Part shown: one piece after another, positions 8,414 through 17,677 of the stretch
Position numbering within the stretch: position 1 is the stretch's first letter
Layout of the letters: every line of letters begins with the position of its first letter
DNA from: Bacteroidia bacterium
GTDB lineage: Bacteria > Bacteroidota > Bacteroidia > Chitinophagales > Saprospiraceae
Direction: 5' to 3'
Assembly: GCA_030430845.1 (NCBI GenBank)
Contig: JAUIKE010000043.1
Location: 1-50,533 of the forward strand
DNA: 50,533 nucleotides
Made by a program: the position numbers and the translations under genes
The notes under the pieces: model-generated
What the model was told of the DNA's origin: nothing
The model's input: only the letters and a program-made list of their open reading frames with translations
Database searches by the model: none

Positions 8414-10267
8414 TCAGTGTTTGATTAGTTTTCCATGATAATTTCGCCCTTCGAAGTGTATTACATAAAAATACATTCCTGCTTGTGCGTTCATATCTGA
8501 GTTTTCAGTTCCATCCCAACGTATTATTTGCCGACTTGGGCCGATCCGGCTTGGTGCCGTCCGGTATACTTCCTGCCCAACTGAGGAGAAAACACTAAAG
8601 GACATCGTTCCAGCCTGCTGAGCTTCAAAAGTAATGTTAGCCGCCTCTGTAAAAGGATTGGGATAGGCTTGTATGTCTGAGAGGAGCTGATTTTTGGCCA
8701 GTACATCTTCTGTATCGGTCAATCCGCTCGACTCTTTTATTTTAATGGTCTGGTTAACCGGAACATCATAAAAGGTTTCTACTTCTCCCGACAGCCAGGT
8801 GACCTGAATCTCATCGATCATTTCTGCCTCCCCTACCCCAAAATGAACAGGCTTAATGCTTTGCCCGAAAAAACCGGCTCCATGATACCAGCGGTATAAG
8901 GATTGATCCCCAAAGCTTATTTTAACTTCCGTACCAAAGGCATTGCGATTGGAGCGAGTGCCTTCTAATTTGATCTGCAACCAGTTTTTGCCCCCGGCTC
9001 CTTTTTCCTCAATGGTATTATTTTTGAAAAAATAAGGGCTTGAAACCACATTGGCTACCAGCATATCAAGATCACCATCACCATCGTAGTCAAAAACTTC
9101 CAGTCCGCGCGCCCGGTCTTCTCCATCGGTACCAGATTCAACCGACCAGTCGACGAAACCCGGAACGCCATTTTCTATGAGGGTATTCTTGAAAAAAAAG
9201 TTCTGAACATCTACCTGCTCTTCTCCTTCAATATACTGCTTGCTTACCACCCCATTAACGGCAGCCAGGTCTTCGTCACCATCCAAATCATAATCGAAAA
9301 AATGTGTACCCCAGCCCCAGCCGGTATTATCAACGCCTAATTCTTCGGCTACATTCTCAAATCTTCGGTTTCCCAGGTTTTTGAATAAAGGATTGGGTTG
9401 GTGGTTATATATATTGGTAACATAAATGTCAAAGAATCCATCATTGTTATAGTCTCCAACCGTCATGCCCATTCCGGCACCTTCGTCGGCCACCCTATAG
9501 GCACGGGAGGATTCATTATAATGCGTACCCGAACGGTTTTCAAAAAACTCATTGATTTGGGTATCATTGGCACAATAAAGATCCAGATAACCGTCTTTAC
9601 CAATGTCCAGGGCCAGGGTGGTCCAGGTGACCCCTATTCCACCTACGTCATATCTTAAGGTAGCATCGCGAAAAGTGCCGTCGCCCATATTTTGATACAA
9701 ATAATTCCGGCCATTTAGTATACTGATGTAAAGGTCGAGGTATCCGTCCCTGTTATGGTCAAACCAAACACCGCTACTACTGTAGCAGGTTCTGCAACTG
9801 AACACGCCGGCTTCTTCGGTAACATCCTTAAAAGTACCGTCGCCCTCATTGTGGTAAAGCTGATCTTCTCTACTGTTGGCCAGGTACAGATCAGGGTAAC
9901 CGTCATTGTCGTAGTCCCCCCAGGAGGCTCCTAATTTTTCTCCCAAAGAGGCGGTGATATCCGTATTGATGTATTGATTGGTAAATCCTGCTTCCATGGT
10001 AACATCCCCAAAGGTCCCGTCTCCATTGTTTCTCATCAGTCGATTCCAGGTCCCCTCGTCGTTGGGGTCAAAGGAATAATATCCTGTAAAGAAAATATCC
10101 AGATCCCCATCCAGATCATAATCAGCCACTGATACCGCATTGTTGTTGCGGACAATGTCCAGACCGACCAGGGAATCAATACGCGTGAAGGCTTGTGCCC
10201 CAGCCTTGTTTTGGCAGGCCGAGAAAGCCAGGAATAATACTATTGTTGATTTTATAAACCGTTTCAT
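8414..10267 (-). CDS. Secreted FG-GAP/VCBS repeat protein with ASPIC/UnbV domain
   Basis: 617 residues with a signal peptide (MKRFIKSTIVLFLAFSACQ, which may also serve as a lipobox). Residues ~40-420 hold FG-GAP/VCBS propeller repeats with Ca-binding loops such as DYDLDGDLDIFF, DYDNDGYPDLYL, DHNRDGYLDLYI, DYNNDGFFDIYV and DYDGDGDLDMLV. An ASPIC/UnbV domain follows (NWLQIKLEGTRSNRNAFGT to VTWLSGEVETF, about 445-525). The end is a type A T9SS sorting domain (AYPNPFTEAANITF ... GMYFYVIHFEGRNYHGKLIK). This makes it a CRTAC1-like surface or secreted protein. Its place between two GH32 genes of one fructan locus suggests a role in binding or presenting the polysaccharide; that is inference, as the family has no established enzymatic function. 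Confidence 0.85.
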   Translation of the reverse strand: MKRFIKSTIVLFLAFSACQNKAGAQAFTRIDSLVGLDIVRNNNAVSVADYDLDGDLDIFFTGYYSFDPNDEGTWNRLMRNNGDGTFGDVTMEAGFTNQYINTDITASLGEKLGASWGDYDNDGYPDLYLANSREDQLYHNEGDGTFKDVTEEAGVFSCRTCYSSSGVWFDHNRDGYLDLYISILNGRNYLYQNMGDGTFRDATLRYDVGGIGVTWTTLALDIGKDGYLDLYCANDTQINEFFENRSGTHYNESSRAYRVADEGAGMGMTVGDYNNDGFFDIYVTNIYNHQPNPLFKNLGNRRFENVAEELGVDNTGWGWGTHFFDYDLDGDEDLAAVNGVVSKQYIEGEEQVDVQNFFFKNTLIENGVPGFVDWSVESGTDGEDRARGLEVFDYDGDGDLDMLVANVVSSPYFFKNNTIEEKGAGGKNWLQIKLEGTRSNRNAFGTEVKISFGDQSLYRWYHGAGFFGQSIKPVHFGVGEAEMIDEIQVTWLSGEVETFYDVPVNQTIKIKESSGLTDTEDVLAKNQLLSDIQAYPNPFTEAANITFEAQQAGTMSFSVFSSVGQEVYRTAPSRIGPSRQIIRWDGTENSDMNAQAGMYFYVIHFEGRNYHGKLIKH

Positions 10268-10282
10268 ACCTTATTGTTTTGC

Positions 10283-11953
10283 CTATTTATTCCAGATAGA
10301 CTTCAGTTCATGAACCCCTAAATGGTGGATTTTTATGAGGCCCCGAGGAGAATTGATCTTCAAGCCTTCTTTTGATCCAGGGTTTTGTAAGACATCGACT
10401 AGTGTAAAAGCTCCTTTGTCTACAAATACTTCAACTGAGGTGCGGTCCAGCAATATATCCAATTCCAAAACGCCGCTCTCTGCCTGCGCAGTCTGATAAA
10501 AATGATCATTGATCGTATTGTGGTTCATATCGTAGCGGGCAATGGTTTGTCCTTTGAAAAGGACTTCAAAGTTGGTGTCATCTAAAATCTCGACTTTCAT
10601 TTTGATGCGTAATAAATCGCTTTTTATTTGCTGGATTTTTTCATTGGCCTCTGCTTGTGTAAGCTGAGTCCAGTTCTGACTTGTCTTATAGAGTTGTTCT
10701 ATTTCCTGTATGGGCTCATTGAATAAGCGAACCCCATTCTGGGTGGAGCGAAGGCTTAGCTCAGTCGGGAACAACATCAATTGCCCAAAGGGCATGCCTG
10801 GATGTACGATATCCCGTCCCCAGCCGAATTGAATGCGCCTGCCGTCCGTTTCGGGAATGTTGTTAAAGGTTTGAGCGGCAAAAAAGCGCCCTTGCACATA
10901 TTGGTGTTTGCCGGAAATGGGCGTAAACTCGCGGCCGTCAAATTCACCCAACATGTAGGTCCCGGAAGCGCCATAAATCACCCATTGCGTATTATATTGG
11001 TTGCCGTCGATCGGTAGTTCAAATAGTTCGGGGCATTCCCAAAAGCCTCTCAAATGACTTTGGAAAGTCCAGTCTTTCAAGTTATCAGAATTGTAAAAGG
11101 AGTGGCCGTCTTTTTCGAATAAAACCATGACCCACTTTTCCGTAGGCTCGTGCCAGAATATTTTGGGGTCACGGGTATTTTGAGAGTCCCATGTTTCTTT
11201 ACTGTTAATAACAGGATTCCCTGAATACTTGGTAAAAGTCTGGCCTTTGTCATTACTGTAAGCGATACATTGAGTTTGGGTAACTCCCTCATCTGTACTA
11301 TTTAGATGTGCGGTATAGGCCAGGATCATTGGAGGTTCCTCTCCAGTTTGAAAGCCGGTAGTATTATTCACATCAATGGCAGCAGTTCCGGAAAACATGG
11401 TACCCAGTCCATCCGGATAAAGCGCTTCCCCTACTTCGGTCCAGTGGATCAGGTCGGTACTGGTGGCATGTCCCCAATGCATATTTTCCCATAAAATTTC
11501 ATATGGATTATGCTGATAAAAAAGGTGGTAGGTTCCATCATAATACACCAATCCATTGGGATCATTATTCCATCCTCTCTGGCTGGTAAAATGGAATTGC
11601 GGGCGATAAACCTCCTGATAAACGCTATCTTGCCCGGCCCATTTATCAGATTGATAGATCTGGTCAAAACCTTTAACAGCGGTAGGAAAACTGAGCTTCA
11701 GCGTTTGGCCCATGTATTCTGAAACATCGGAGAACACCCAATAATCAGGCTCCCCATCACTTAGGCGGATGACAAACTTCCTGACCGGATCATCCCCTAA
11801 TGAAAAGGACATCTGCTGCCGCTCTTCAGACATTTGAACAGGCAGGTTCAAATACTTTTTATTGATTTTAATACTTCGACTGACTTCATTTTGCTGTCCC
11901 ATAAGATAAGCAGTCGTACAGAAAAAAATAAGAAGAAATAATTTGGCTTTCAT
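10283..11953 (-). CDS. GH32 fructan hydrolase with N-terminal extra domain, secreted
   Basis: About 556 residues from the ATG at 11953, which opens a signal peptide (MKAKLFLLIFFCTTAYLMG); the in-frame ATG at 12004 is too far upstream for one. A ~105-residue N-terminal beta-rich domain precedes the catalytic propeller. Catalytic motifs: WNNDPNG near residue 128, RDPKIFWH near 261, WECPELFEL near 305. The C-terminal sandwich ends at the last residue (HLGVHELKSIWNK). No lipobox is seen, unlike the other GH32 in this locus, so this copy is probably periplasmic or released, which would suit a division of labour in fructan breakdown. It lies just downstream of SusD, separated by a short repeat element, and 15 bp before the ASPIC gene. 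Confidence 0.92.
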   Translation of the reverse strand: MKAKLFLLIFFCTTAYLMGQQNEVSRSIKINKKYLNLPVQMSEERQQMSFSLGDDPVRKFVIRLSDGEPDYWVFSDVSEYMGQTLKLSFPTAVKGFDQIYQSDKWAGQDSVYQEVYRPQFHFTSQRGWNNDPNGLVYYDGTYHLFYQHNPYEILWENMHWGHATSTDLIHWTEVGEALYPDGLGTMFSGTAAIDVNNTTGFQTGEEPPMILAYTAHLNSTDEGVTQTQCIAYSNDKGQTFTKYSGNPVINSKETWDSQNTRDPKIFWHEPTEKWVMVLFEKDGHSFYNSDNLKDWTFQSHLRGFWECPELFELPIDGNQYNTQWVIYGASGTYMLGEFDGREFTPISGKHQYVQGRFFAAQTFNNIPETDGRRIQFGWGRDIVHPGMPFGQLMLFPTELSLRSTQNGVRLFNEPIQEIEQLYKTSQNWTQLTQAEANEKIQQIKSDLLRIKMKVEILDDTNFEVLFKGQTIARYDMNHNTINDHFYQTAQAESGVLELDILLDRTSVEVFVDKGAFTLVDVLQNPGSKEGLKINSPRGLIKIHHLGVHELKSIWNK

Positions 11954-12017
11954 GCTAAGGGAGATATAAAATTCAAAAAATGATCCTCTTTTTAAGGAAT
12001 TCAAGTTTTGGCAGCTT

Positions 12018-12243
12018 GGTAGAAAGTAGAGGGTAGAAGTATTGACAAATTAACTCGTAGTCATTAACTTTTCCGTTGTGTCGCTCCTCTAGCTTCATAG
12101 TAAGAAAGCTCTTCTGTTTTGCCGACATCACGTCCTTCCTGGACTTTTGGAAAAACCTGAGCAACACAAACAAGCTAATTTGTCAATCCTTCATCCCTCG
12201 CCCTTCGACCTTCGACCTTCGACCTTCTACCTTCTACCTTCTA
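12018..12243. repeat. Inverted-repeat element with 7-bp tandem repeats at its ends
   Basis: Left end 12018-12039 has three 7-bp units (GTAGAAA, GTAGAGG, GTAGAAG). Right end 12202-12243 has six (CCTTCGA x3, CCTTCTA x3), in inverted orientation. Next to them, ATTGACAAATTA (12041-12052) is matched by its complement at 12176-12187, so the whole forms imperfect terminal inverted repeats of about 45 bp around a ~120-bp core. It lies between susD and the GH32 gene. A 66-codon minus-strand frame overlaps it, but its length and context do not support a gene. Confidence 0.65.
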
Positions 12244-12246
12244 CTA

Positions 12247-14001
12247 TTAATTATATCCTGAATTCTGCTGATACAATCCCTGACTTACGGTAATTTGCTG
12301 TTGTGGAATGGCCAGGTATTCATCCCGGCCTGCCGTAAATTTGGCATCTACCAGGTGAGAAGCTCTGGATTTTTCCACCTCAAAATACTCGTTCATGACT
12401 TCTTCGGCGATGCCCCATCTGACCAGGTCAAAGAAGCGTTTCGACTCAAAGGCGAGCTCCATACGTCTTTCGAAGCGCAGGATCTCTCTGGCTTGTTCCT
12501 GATTTCCAAGTGTTTGATATTCGCCCAGAACGTATTGTCCGGTAGATGAGCCATCGGCAAATACCAGCCTGGAAAGGCTTTCTGAGCTGGCGGCTCTCAT
12601 TCTGATCTGGTTGATGATCGGCAAGGCTTCTCCCATTCTACCTAATTCGATCAAAGCTTCCGCTTTCCAAAGTAGGACTTCCCCCCAGCGGATCTGGTCG
12701 GTATTCCTGGAAATACTGAAGAAGGCAGTGTACTGGCGGAAAGCAGGAGACGTAGGAAGTTCCTGGTCCTTCATACCTAATTTGAAGCCGTATACCCCCG
12801 GTACCCGAGCGTAGGTTTCATCATAGATCCGGTTGGGATCATATTTGAAAGGCATGCCGATAATTCCAGCCGTATGAGCTATTCTTGGATCGATGTTATT
12901 GGCCATGACATCATCAACCGTTTTGATCTGAGTTCCGGAATTAAAGGAATCGAAGAGTGGCAGTCCGTTCTCATCTGTTTTGTAAGCATTAGCCAGATTC
13001 TGTGAGACGTGATTAAAAGAACAACATCCGTATCCTGGCCCAAGAGAAGAAGTTAGGCCGGTAGAGAAGTTTCCTCTTCCTTCGATTGAGCCATCATTGA
13101 TAGAACGCATGACGGCCCATACTGACTCGATGCCGCTTTCGAATTCCCAAAGAAAGTTTTTAGCATAATCATCATACAGATCATATTCATTGGTAGCTTC
13201 GATGGTTTCGATCAGGGAAACGACTTCCTCCATTTCGCCCTGCGTAACACCGGTCACCTGGTGGTTGTCGTCCTGTACATACGCTTTAAAAAGCAGCACT
13301 TTGGCCAGGTAGGCTCTGGCAGCATTTTTCGTTGGGCGGCCCTCATCATCCTGAACATCGGGAAGGTCCTGAACACCGGCACGAAACTCATCCGCAATAT
13401 AGTTCCAGCCTTCCTGGTCTGTTAATTCACGATTAGAAATATTGATGACTTCTTCCTTGGGCACATCTTCATTGACGAACACCGGGAATTTGTACAGTTT
13501 TTTCAAAATGAACTCAAAATGACCTCTGACGAAGCGCATTTCTGCAATTCTTTGCGACTTGCTAACACCTGCCTCTGCCAGGTAAGTGGCATCATCAATC
13601 GCCTTGATGCGACGCATTGCATCATTCACTCTTGAGATACCGGCATATATCCACTCCCAACTCAGGTTCCCGTGTGGGTTATTCGGATCATTTAGCGTAA
13701 ATACCTCTGTCTGATGACTTGGAAACTGGTCGCCGATACCACCACCACCTTTATAGCCATCGTCCGAGCGGGAGGTTCCCCAGGCCCAAAGATCACCGTA
13801 TTGGTGGCCCAGCAAACCATCGTTGCCCAAACTAGCATAGGCAGCAACGATCATTTTTTCAACATTAGCAACCGTATTGAGGTCTTCACTAGATACCACC
13901 CCCGTAGGTGTGAAATCCAGGAATTCTTCAGAGCACCCAAAGGTCAGGATCATAGCTAAAATCAGCAGAACCTTGGGTTTATATATTTTTATGTTTTTCA
14001 T
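12247..14001 (-). CDS. SusD/RagB-like outer-membrane lipoprotein
   Basis: 584 residues; lipoprotein signal MKNIKIYKPKVLLILAMILTFGC (Cys23), followed by EEFLDFTP, the standard SusD mature start. The N-terminal TPR-like helices (VANVEKMIVAAYASLG; ISRVNDAMRRIKAI; GWNYIADEFRAGVQDLP; AARAYLAKVLLFKAYV) and the C-terminal part with WGEVLLWKAEALIELG, INQIRMRA and ILRFERRMELAFESKRFFDLVRWG are diagnostic. SusD proteins form the lid of the SusC pore and bind the sugar. The gene starts 29 bp after the SusC stop, so the two are co-transcribed. Given the GH32 genes downstream, the ligand is most likely a fructan. SusE/F-like surface binding proteins are absent from the locus. Confidence 0.95.
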   Translation of the reverse strand: MKNIKIYKPKVLLILAMILTFGCSEEFLDFTPTGVVSSEDLNTVANVEKMIVAAYASLGNDGLLGHQYGDLWAWGTSRSDDGYKGGGGIGDQFPSHQTEVFTLNDPNNPHGNLSWEWIYAGISRVNDAMRRIKAIDDATYLAEAGVSKSQRIAEMRFVRGHFEFILKKLYKFPVFVNEDVPKEEVINISNRELTDQEGWNYIADEFRAGVQDLPDVQDDEGRPTKNAARAYLAKVLLFKAYVQDDNHQVTGVTQGEMEEVVSLIETIEATNEYDLYDDYAKNFLWEFESGIESVWAVMRSINDGSIEGRGNFSTGLTSSLGPGYGCCSFNHVSQNLANAYKTDENGLPLFDSFNSGTQIKTVDDVMANNIDPRIAHTAGIIGMPFKYDPNRIYDETYARVPGVYGFKLGMKDQELPTSPAFRQYTAFFSISRNTDQIRWGEVLLWKAEALIELGRMGEALPIINQIRMRAASSESLSRLVFADGSSTGQYVLGEYQTLGNQEQAREILRFERRMELAFESKRFFDLVRWGIAEEVMNEYFEVEKSRASHLVDAKFTAGRDEYLAIPQQQITVSQGLYQQNSGYN

Positions 14002-14030
14002 TATCCTAATTATTTTTAGTTCTGAATGGA

Positions 14031-17000
14031 TTAGAAGCTGGCGTTAACCCCCAGCGAAATGCGTTGTGGTTTCGGATACAATGCATTCACTCTTCCTTCA
14101 ACTGACCAACCTGTTTGTGGATATTGATCCGGACCGTTTCTGTCTACTAGCCATCCGAGGTTTTCACCGGACAGATAAATTCTCAATTGAGAAAAGACGT
14201 TGGAAAGACCCGCAGATTCCGGTACGGTGTATCCTATGGTAACCTGACGGAAGGCTAAATAATTACCATTTCTTACATTGTAATCCAATGAAAACCCTAA
14301 TGGACGTAAGCTATTGCTCACTGCAGGAATGTAACTGCCCGTATTGGTAAATGACCAGGCATCTAACTGATTCACCCCTCCGTTTTCCCCATTATCTAAA
14401 GAACCTAATTCCATGCGGAAGACATCAGGGGTTACTTTTCGGCCCAGCGCACCCCAGGCAAACGCACTCAGGTCAAAGTTTTTCCATCTCAATTGAATAT
14501 TCAATCCGAATTCTACATTTGGCACCCCATTAGCAGGACCAAACTCCTGATCCAGAGCATCTACCACGCCATCTCCATTTAAATCTTCAAACCTCAGAGC
14601 GCCTACTCTTTTACCCACCTGGTCAGCATGGGCATCTACTTCTGCCTGATTTTGGAAAATACCGCTTGTTCTATAACCGAATAATGCATTCGGTGCCTGG
14701 CCAATAATATTCTGCTCAGCATTACCAGGATAAGAAGACCATAAATCTTCAGGCAAAGCGGTAATCTTAGCATCATAAGAAGCAAAGTTAGCACCAATGG
14801 TATAAGCAAAGTCCCCTCTAATAGGTGCATTGTACTGCAAGGACAATTCCCAGCCTTTTGTTTCCATATCGGCACCATTCACAAAACGGCGGGCTCCATC
14901 ACCAAAAGCACCAATCGCACGGGGCTGGATCAGGATGTCCTCTGTTTGTTTATTAAATACTTCAAAGGTACCAGTGATTAATTCATTCATCAGCCCGAAG
15001 TCGACTCCTACATTAACCTCGGTAGTAGTTTCCCACTTCAAGTCCTCATTCCCGGTTTGAGTAGCCAGGAAGCCGGAAGGCAGAATACCGGAATCATTAT
15101 TTCCAATATCATAGGAGGTAGCCGCATCCGGACAAACTACTTCAGCACATCCGCCACCCCACGGTAAAATGTTGGACTGAGGAGCATAAATGGCCTGGTA
15201 TAAACTGAATCGGGCATCGTTCAGGATATCTTGGTTTCCTGTTTGCCCCCAGGCAAAGCGTAGTTTTAAGTTGGAAAACAAATCGCTTCCTTTTAAGAAT
15301 TCTTCCTGGCTGAGCCTCCATCCTAAAGAAAAGGCAGGGAAGACTGCAAAACGGTTATTCTGCCCAAAGCGAGAGGACCCATCCCGTCTGATCGTGGCTG
15401 AAACCAGGTACTTATCATCAAAGGTGTAGTTGACCTTTCCAAAATAGGAGAATAATGAAAAACCGGTGGAGGTTCCGCTTGAGGTTCTTTCTCCAGAGGC
15501 TGCAGACAACTGGAAGTAGGCTTCTGTCTCCAATGCAAAGTCCTTGGCATTAGATGTGAAAATATTCACATTGTTTTTAACAGCTTCCGTACCGGCCAGC
15601 ACTGTGAATGAATGCTTCCCTACACTTTTGGTATAAGTCAAGGTGTTATTGAAAACCCAGTTGACCAGATGAGACTGTCTTTGGAGTAACTCAGCCGTTG
15701 TATTGGCCAGGAATCCTCTGGAATACGTTCTGAAAATATCTTTGGTGAAAAAGTTGTCGTAATCTATTCCAAAGTTGGTTCTGAATCTTAAGCCTTCCAG
15801 AAGCTGAATTTCGGCATATACATTACCAAAAACCTTGACGTTATTGATAGCGTCATCCCGGTTGTCGAATGCCAGTGCTACCGGATTATCTCTATCTGAA
15901 AAACCACCACCCGGAGGGCCTGCAAAGCGACCGTCCTCGGTGCGTACTGGTAAGATAGATTTGATACGGTAAGGACCTTGCTCGGAAGTACCTCCAAAAC
16001 CGGAGTCCAACAATTGGCGAACGCCTCTTGTTACGCTTAAGTTTTCACCGATGGTCACGCGACCATCCAGAAAGTTGTAGTTGGAATTCAGACGCAGGCC
16101 CACTCTTTCATAAGCTGTTTCTATAACCACCCCTTTCTGGTTGAAGTAGTTGGCACCAAACTGGATACCGCCTCTTTCCCCACCTTGAGAGAAGGACAGG
16201 TCGTAATTTTGGGTAATCCCTGTTTGAGAAACTTCATCCCACCAGTCGGTTCCTTCTTCAATGTTTCCTCCATATACACTTTGTGGATGCCCGGAGGGCC
16301 TCAATTGATCGGCTTCGTCCAGCCAGTCAGGATAGATGATCCTATCCAGAACTGGGACGCCCAACCCTTGAATACCAGCTCCCAGGCTTTGGTCGTAATG
16401 CCATTCATATCTGTAAATACCTGTGGCATCCGGATCCGCGCCGTCGTTAACCGCTCCCATCCACTCTATCATTGCGCGTTCCCGATTGTTAGTCAGGTCA
16501 TCAAAATCATTCCAGTTCTCAACTGTCGTCCGGGCATTAAAGGTAATAGTAGGAGGACGGTTGGTCGGTTGTTTAGTGGTAATAATCACAACACCATTAG
16601 AAGCCCTTGACCCATAGATTGAAGCCGCAGAAGCATCCTTCAATACCTGGATAGACTCAATGTCATTAGGATTTAACCAGGACAGTCCCCAAAGTTGCTG
16701 ATTGTCCGTTCCTGTTTCATCTGTCTCAAACTGCTGAATGGGTACCCCATCCACAATGTAAAGCGGGTCATTATTTCCCAGCGTACTAATTCCTCGTACG
16801 CGTACTCGAGCGCCTTGACCCGGATCGCCTGAAACATCCACAAATACACCTGCAATTCTACCTTGCATACTTTGCAGGACGTTCGGGTTGGACAATTCTT
16901 TGATGTCTTCCGTTTCCAAAATACCTACTGCACCCAGCAGGTCCTTTTTCTTTTCTACTGCATAACCGGTAACGACCACTTCATCCAGAAGCTGGCCACT

Positions 17001-17288
17001 TTCCAGGGCTACATTGACGGTAGAAATGCCTCCTTCGATAGAAACTTCTTTGGGAGTATATCCCGTATAAGATATTTCCAGTGCCGTTGCATCATCAGGC
17101 ACTTCCAGTGAGTAGTTTCCATCAAAGTCAGTGACGGTACCTGTCGAGGTACCTACCACAAGGATATTTGCCCCGATGAGGGGCTCACCTGTTTCTGCAT
17201 CTGTCACATTTCCCGTAATCGTCCGTTGTGCCAGAACGAACTGCACGGAAAAAAGCAGTGCAACTAGTGAGATAAATCTAACTTTCAT
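14031..17288 (-). CDS. SusC/RagA TonB-dependent outer-membrane transporter
   Basis: About 1085 residues from the ATG at 17288, giving the signal peptide MKVRFISLVALLFSVQFVLA; the longer frame from 17351 lacks one at its start. Order: carboxypeptidase-like regulatory domain (RTITGNVTDAETGEPLIGAN, about 22-100), a TonB-box-like segment (EVVVTGYAVEKKK), the plug (LQSMQGRIAGVFV, VRVRGISTLGNNDPLYIVDG), then the 22-strand beta-barrel ending in an aromatic residue (ISLGVNASF). This is the TonB-driven pore that imports oligosaccharides with SusD. A 390-bp leader/promoter region containing a terminator-like hairpin separates it from the HTCS regulator. Substrate inferred as fructan from the GH32 partners. 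Confidence 0.95.
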   Translation of the reverse strand: MKVRFISLVALLFSVQFVLAQRTITGNVTDAETGEPLIGANILVVGTSTGTVTDFDGNYSLEVPDDATALEISYTGYTPKEVSIEGGISTVNVALESGQLLDEVVVTGYAVEKKKDLLGAVGILETEDIKELSNPNVLQSMQGRIAGVFVDVSGDPGQGARVRVRGISTLGNNDPLYIVDGVPIQQFETDETGTDNQQLWGLSWLNPNDIESIQVLKDASAASIYGSRASNGVVIITTKQPTNRPPTITFNARTTVENWNDFDDLTNNRERAMIEWMGAVNDGADPDATGIYRYEWHYDQSLGAGIQGLGVPVLDRIIYPDWLDEADQLRPSGHPQSVYGGNIEEGTDWWDEVSQTGITQNYDLSFSQGGERGGIQFGANYFNQKGVVIETAYERVGLRLNSNYNFLDGRVTIGENLSVTRGVRQLLDSGFGGTSEQGPYRIKSILPVRTEDGRFAGPPGGGFSDRDNPVALAFDNRDDAINNVKVFGNVYAEIQLLEGLRFRTNFGIDYDNFFTKDIFRTYSRGFLANTTAELLQRQSHLVNWVFNNTLTYTKSVGKHSFTVLAGTEAVKNNVNIFTSNAKDFALETEAYFQLSAASGERTSSGTSTGFSLFSYFGKVNYTFDDKYLVSATIRRDGSSRFGQNNRFAVFPAFSLGWRLSQEEFLKGSDLFSNLKLRFAWGQTGNQDILNDARFSLYQAIYAPQSNILPWGGGCAEVVCPDAATSYDIGNNDSGILPSGFLATQTGNEDLKWETTTEVNVGVDFGLMNELITGTFEVFNKQTEDILIQPRAIGAFGDGARRFVNGADMETKGWELSLQYNAPIRGDFAYTIGANFASYDAKITALPEDLWSSYPGNAEQNIIGQAPNALFGYRTSGIFQNQAEVDAHADQVGKRVGALRFEDLNGDGVVDALDQEFGPANGVPNVEFGLNIQLRWKNFDLSAFAWGALGRKVTPDVFRMELGSLDNGENGGVNQLDAWSFTNTGSYIPAVSNSLRPLGFSLDYNVRNGNYLAFRQVTIGYTVPESAGLSNVFSQLRIYLSGENLGWLVDRNGPDQYPQTGWSVEGRVNALYPKPQRISLGVNASF

Positions 17289-17677
17289 ACTTGATACTAT
17301 TTTGTTTAATATTAGTTGAGTAGCTGTGTAGTGATGGCTTTTGACCAACATTGATAGGTCAGTTGAATCCGGTAGTTTTGCGAAAGAAAAAAAATGCGCT
17401 CCGTAAAAGCTTTACGAAACGCATAATAATGTATGAAACTATCATTGATTTTCTATTCGCATTCCATCAGCTTATTTCATTACAAATCTACCCAAGCTAT
17501 CATTTTGATCGATTAGGAATAGTTCCAAAAATCTTTAAATAAGTTGCACCATCGATGGGAAGTACAATTAACTACAAAACAATGTTTTACAATTGACATA
17601 AAACACGAAAGAATCATTTACCCCCTAAAATTGTTGCGGGCATCTTAGAAATTGTTGTATAAAAAACATAGATTTCG
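17289..17677 (-). promoter_or_regulatory. susC upstream region with leader hairpin
   Basis: 389 bp between HTCS and SusC. On the minus strand a TAGATTTG box (17490-17483) fits TAnnTTTG, without a clear TTTG partner. Downstream of it, a stem (CGTAAA 402-407 with TTTACG 411-416 and ATGCG/CGCAT outer pairs, 17394-17424) is followed directly by an eight-base U-run (17393-17384 region). This is either the HTCS terminator or an attenuator in the susC leader. The remainder is A/T rich and empty. Confidence 0.5.

Noticed and set aside
11973..12173. 66-codon minus-strand frame across the heptamer element
   Set aside because: It runs through the inverted-repeat arms and no family was recognised; composition matches the repeat element rather than a gene.
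16185..16610. 141-codon plus-strand frame inside susC
   Set aside because: It is the antisense of conserved SusC barrel codons, without a signal or domain.
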